NCBI RefSeq assembly: GCF_003382285.1
Contig: NZ_QTJR01000004.1
Coordinates: 124,001-188,000 of the forward strand
From: Lysobacter soli
GTDB taxonomy: Bacteria; Pseudomonadota; Gammaproteobacteria; Xanthomonadales; Xanthomonadaceae
DNA length: 64,000 nucleotides
Reading direction: 5' to 3'
The translations under genes and the position numbers were made by a program. Positions 62,750-64,000 of this stretch are shown piece after piece; within the stretch, counting starts at the first letter, position 1; every line of letters starts with the position of its first letter. The notes under the pieces were generated by a model, which saw only the letters and a list, made by a program, of their open reading frames with translations, did no database searches and was not told the DNA's origin.

Positions 62750-64000
62750 TCAAACCCCAATCGGATTCGGCTTCTCCGCATCAATCTTGTACTGCTTGAT
62801 AGCCCGGGCCACATCCTTGCCCGTCATCTTCCCTTCCGCCGCCAGGGCCGCAATCGCGGCATGCGCGATGTGGAAGCGGTCGACTTCGAAGTGGCGGCGC
62901 AGGTTTTCGCGGGTGTCGCTGCGGCCGAAGCCGTCGGTGCCCAGCACGGTGTAACGCGTCGGGACGAACTCGCGGATCTGGTTGGCGAAGGTGCGCACGT
63001 AGTCGGTGGCGGCGATCGCCGGGCCGCTGCGGCCTTCCAGCAACTGGGTGACGTACGGCTTGCGCTGTTCGCCTTCCGGGTTGAGGCGGTTGGCGCGGAT
63101 CGCGTCTTCGCCGTCGCGGGCCAGTTCGGTGAAGCTGGGGCAGGACCAGATGTCGGCGGTGACGCCGAAGTCCTTGTCTAGCAATTCCGCCGCTGCAATG
63201 GCTTCGCGCAGGATGGTGCCGCTGCCCATGAGCTGCACGCGCAGCTCGCCCTTCTTCGCCTTGCCGGCGTCCTTGAGCAGGTACATGCCCTTGATGATGC
63301 CTTCGGCCGCGCCCTCGGGCATGTCCGGGTGGCTGTAGTTCTCGTTCATCAGGGTGAGGTAGTAGTACTCGTCCTGCTGCTCGGTGAGCATGCGCTGCAT
63401 GCCGTGCTGCAGGATCACCGCGACTTCGAAACCGAAGGTCGGGTCGTAGCTGCGGCAGTTCGGGATGGCGCTGGCCAGCAGGTGGCTGTGGCCGTCTTCG
63501 TGCTGCAGGCCTTCGCCGTTGAGCGTGGTACGGCCGGCGGTGGCGCCCAGCAGGAAGCCGCGCGCGCGCATATCCGCCGCCTGCCACGCGCTGTCGCCGA
63601 TGCGCTGGAAGCCGAACATCGAGTAGTAGATGTAGAACGGCAGCATCGGCAGGTCGTTGGTGCTGTAGCTGGTGGCCGCGGCCATCCAGCTGGTGAACGC
63701 ACCAGCTTCGGTGATGCCTTCTTCCAGCACCTGGCCGGCCGCGTCTTCGCGGTAGTACATGAGCTGGTCGCGATCGACCGGCTTGTACTTCTGGCCGTGC
63801 GGCGCGTAGATGCCGATCTGGCGGAACAGGCCTTCCATGCCGAAGGTGCGCGCTTCGTCGGCGACGATCGGCACGCAGCGCGGGCCGACCTGCTTGTCGC
63901 GCAGGATGATGTTGAGCGACTGCACGAACGACATCGTGGTGCTGATCTCGCGATCGCCGGTGCTCTTGAGCAGGCGGTCGAAGGCTTCGAGCTTGGGCAC
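62750..64000 (-). CDS. aceE: Pyruvate dehydrogenase E1, C-terminal part
   Basis: The last 416 codons of aceE lie in the window; the gene continues past the right edge. Sequence such as RCVPIVADEARTFGMEGLFRQ, YYREDAAGQVLEEGITEAG and TDGFGRSDTRENLRRHFEVD is characteristic of the homodimeric E1. This enzyme decarboxylates pyruvate with thiamine diphosphate for AceF, encoded about 55 kb away on the same strand. No other E1 gene is seen near aceF. Confidence 0.97.
   Translation of the reverse strand: MPKLEAFDRLLKSTGDREISTTMSFVQSLNIILRDKQVGPRCVPIVADEARTFGMEGLFRQIGIYAPHGQKYKPVDRDQLMYYREDAAGQVLEEGITEAGAFTSWMAAATSYSTNDLPMLPFYIYYSMFGFQRIGDSAWQAADMRARGFLLGATAGRTTLNGEGLQHEDGHSHLLASAIPNCRSYDPTFGFEVAVILQHGMQRMLTEQQDEYYYLTLMNENYSHPDMPEGAAEGIIKGMYLLKDAGKAKKGELRVQLMGSGTILREAIAAAELLDKDFGVTADIWSCPSFTELARDGEDAIRANRLNPEGEQRKPYVTQLLEGRSGPAIAATDYVRTFANQIREFVPTRYTVLGTDGFGRSDTRENLRRHFEVDRFHIAHAAIAALAAEGKMTGKDVARAIKQYKIDAEKPNPIGV

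Noticed and set aside
62750-64000. Truncated pseudogene of aceE
   Set aside because: The frame runs uninterrupted to the window edge; the missing part is outside the window.

Overview
The window is a stretch of bacterial chromosome with very high GC, dense gene packing and many ATGA/GTGA gene overlaps. Gene content suggests Xanthomonadaceae, most likely Lysobacter or a close relative: a lipoyl-domain-bearing E3 next to AceF, the YajQ-DUF1415 pair, an RlmG/RsmC-RsuA-HAD operon, YbbA/YbbP/TesA, DUF3297 and DUF3016 proteins, and intergenic palindromes typical of that group. The genus is an inference; no rRNA or other marker is present.

Layout. 1-2251 (minus): start of the ATP synthase operon (atpI-atpB-atpE-atpF, first codons of atpH). 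2482-3921: a DUF2061 gene under a likely Fur box and an outer-membrane barrel. 3994-7947 (minus): aceF, a small secreted protein and lpdA; the matching aceE is cut by the right edge (62750-64000), about 55 kb away. 8039-21817: housekeeping and envelope genes (DUF2884, OmpW, a Nei/Fpg glycosylase with a histone-H1-like tail, an EamA transporter, an alcohol dehydrogenase, YajQ, rRNA-modifying enzymes, the YbbAP/TesA cluster).

22215-25415 is the most interesting block. A textbook -24/-12 (sigma-54) promoter precedes two tandem tRNA-like cloverleaves that cannot be ordinary tRNAs: the first has a 4-nt anticodon loop, the second a 4-bp acceptor and no U33. Further hairpins follow, then a slipin/SPFH gene and the RNA ligase gene rtcB. 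This resembles the sigma-54/RtcR RNA-repair operons with Y RNAs, but with a different RNA and a slipin, and without rtcA, rsr or rtcR in the window.

25872-57145 is mostly ordinary accessory and metabolic content: an ECF sigma/anti-sigma pair, Lrp regulator, M28 and M23 peptidases, a HipA-like kinase with DUF3037, a PQQ-propeller lipoprotein, CspA, an ABC-2 exporter, a MarR-GNAT fusion, an amidohydrolase, RcnB-like and small hydrophilic proteins, a soluble PAS histidine kinase, MFS pumps and a haloperoxidase-fold protein. It is punctuated by three or four families of dispersed palindromic repeats.

57423-62623 is a variable locus. An 807-residue two-domain peptidoglycan hydrolase (degenerate M23 plus GH19-like) is followed by a probable immunity gene that is cut off and joined tail to tail with another truncated gene, and by a chimera of a DGQHR-type protein and a periplasmic XAC2610-like repeat domain. 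Base composition drops sharply from about 59130 to 62740, which suggests horizontal exchange.
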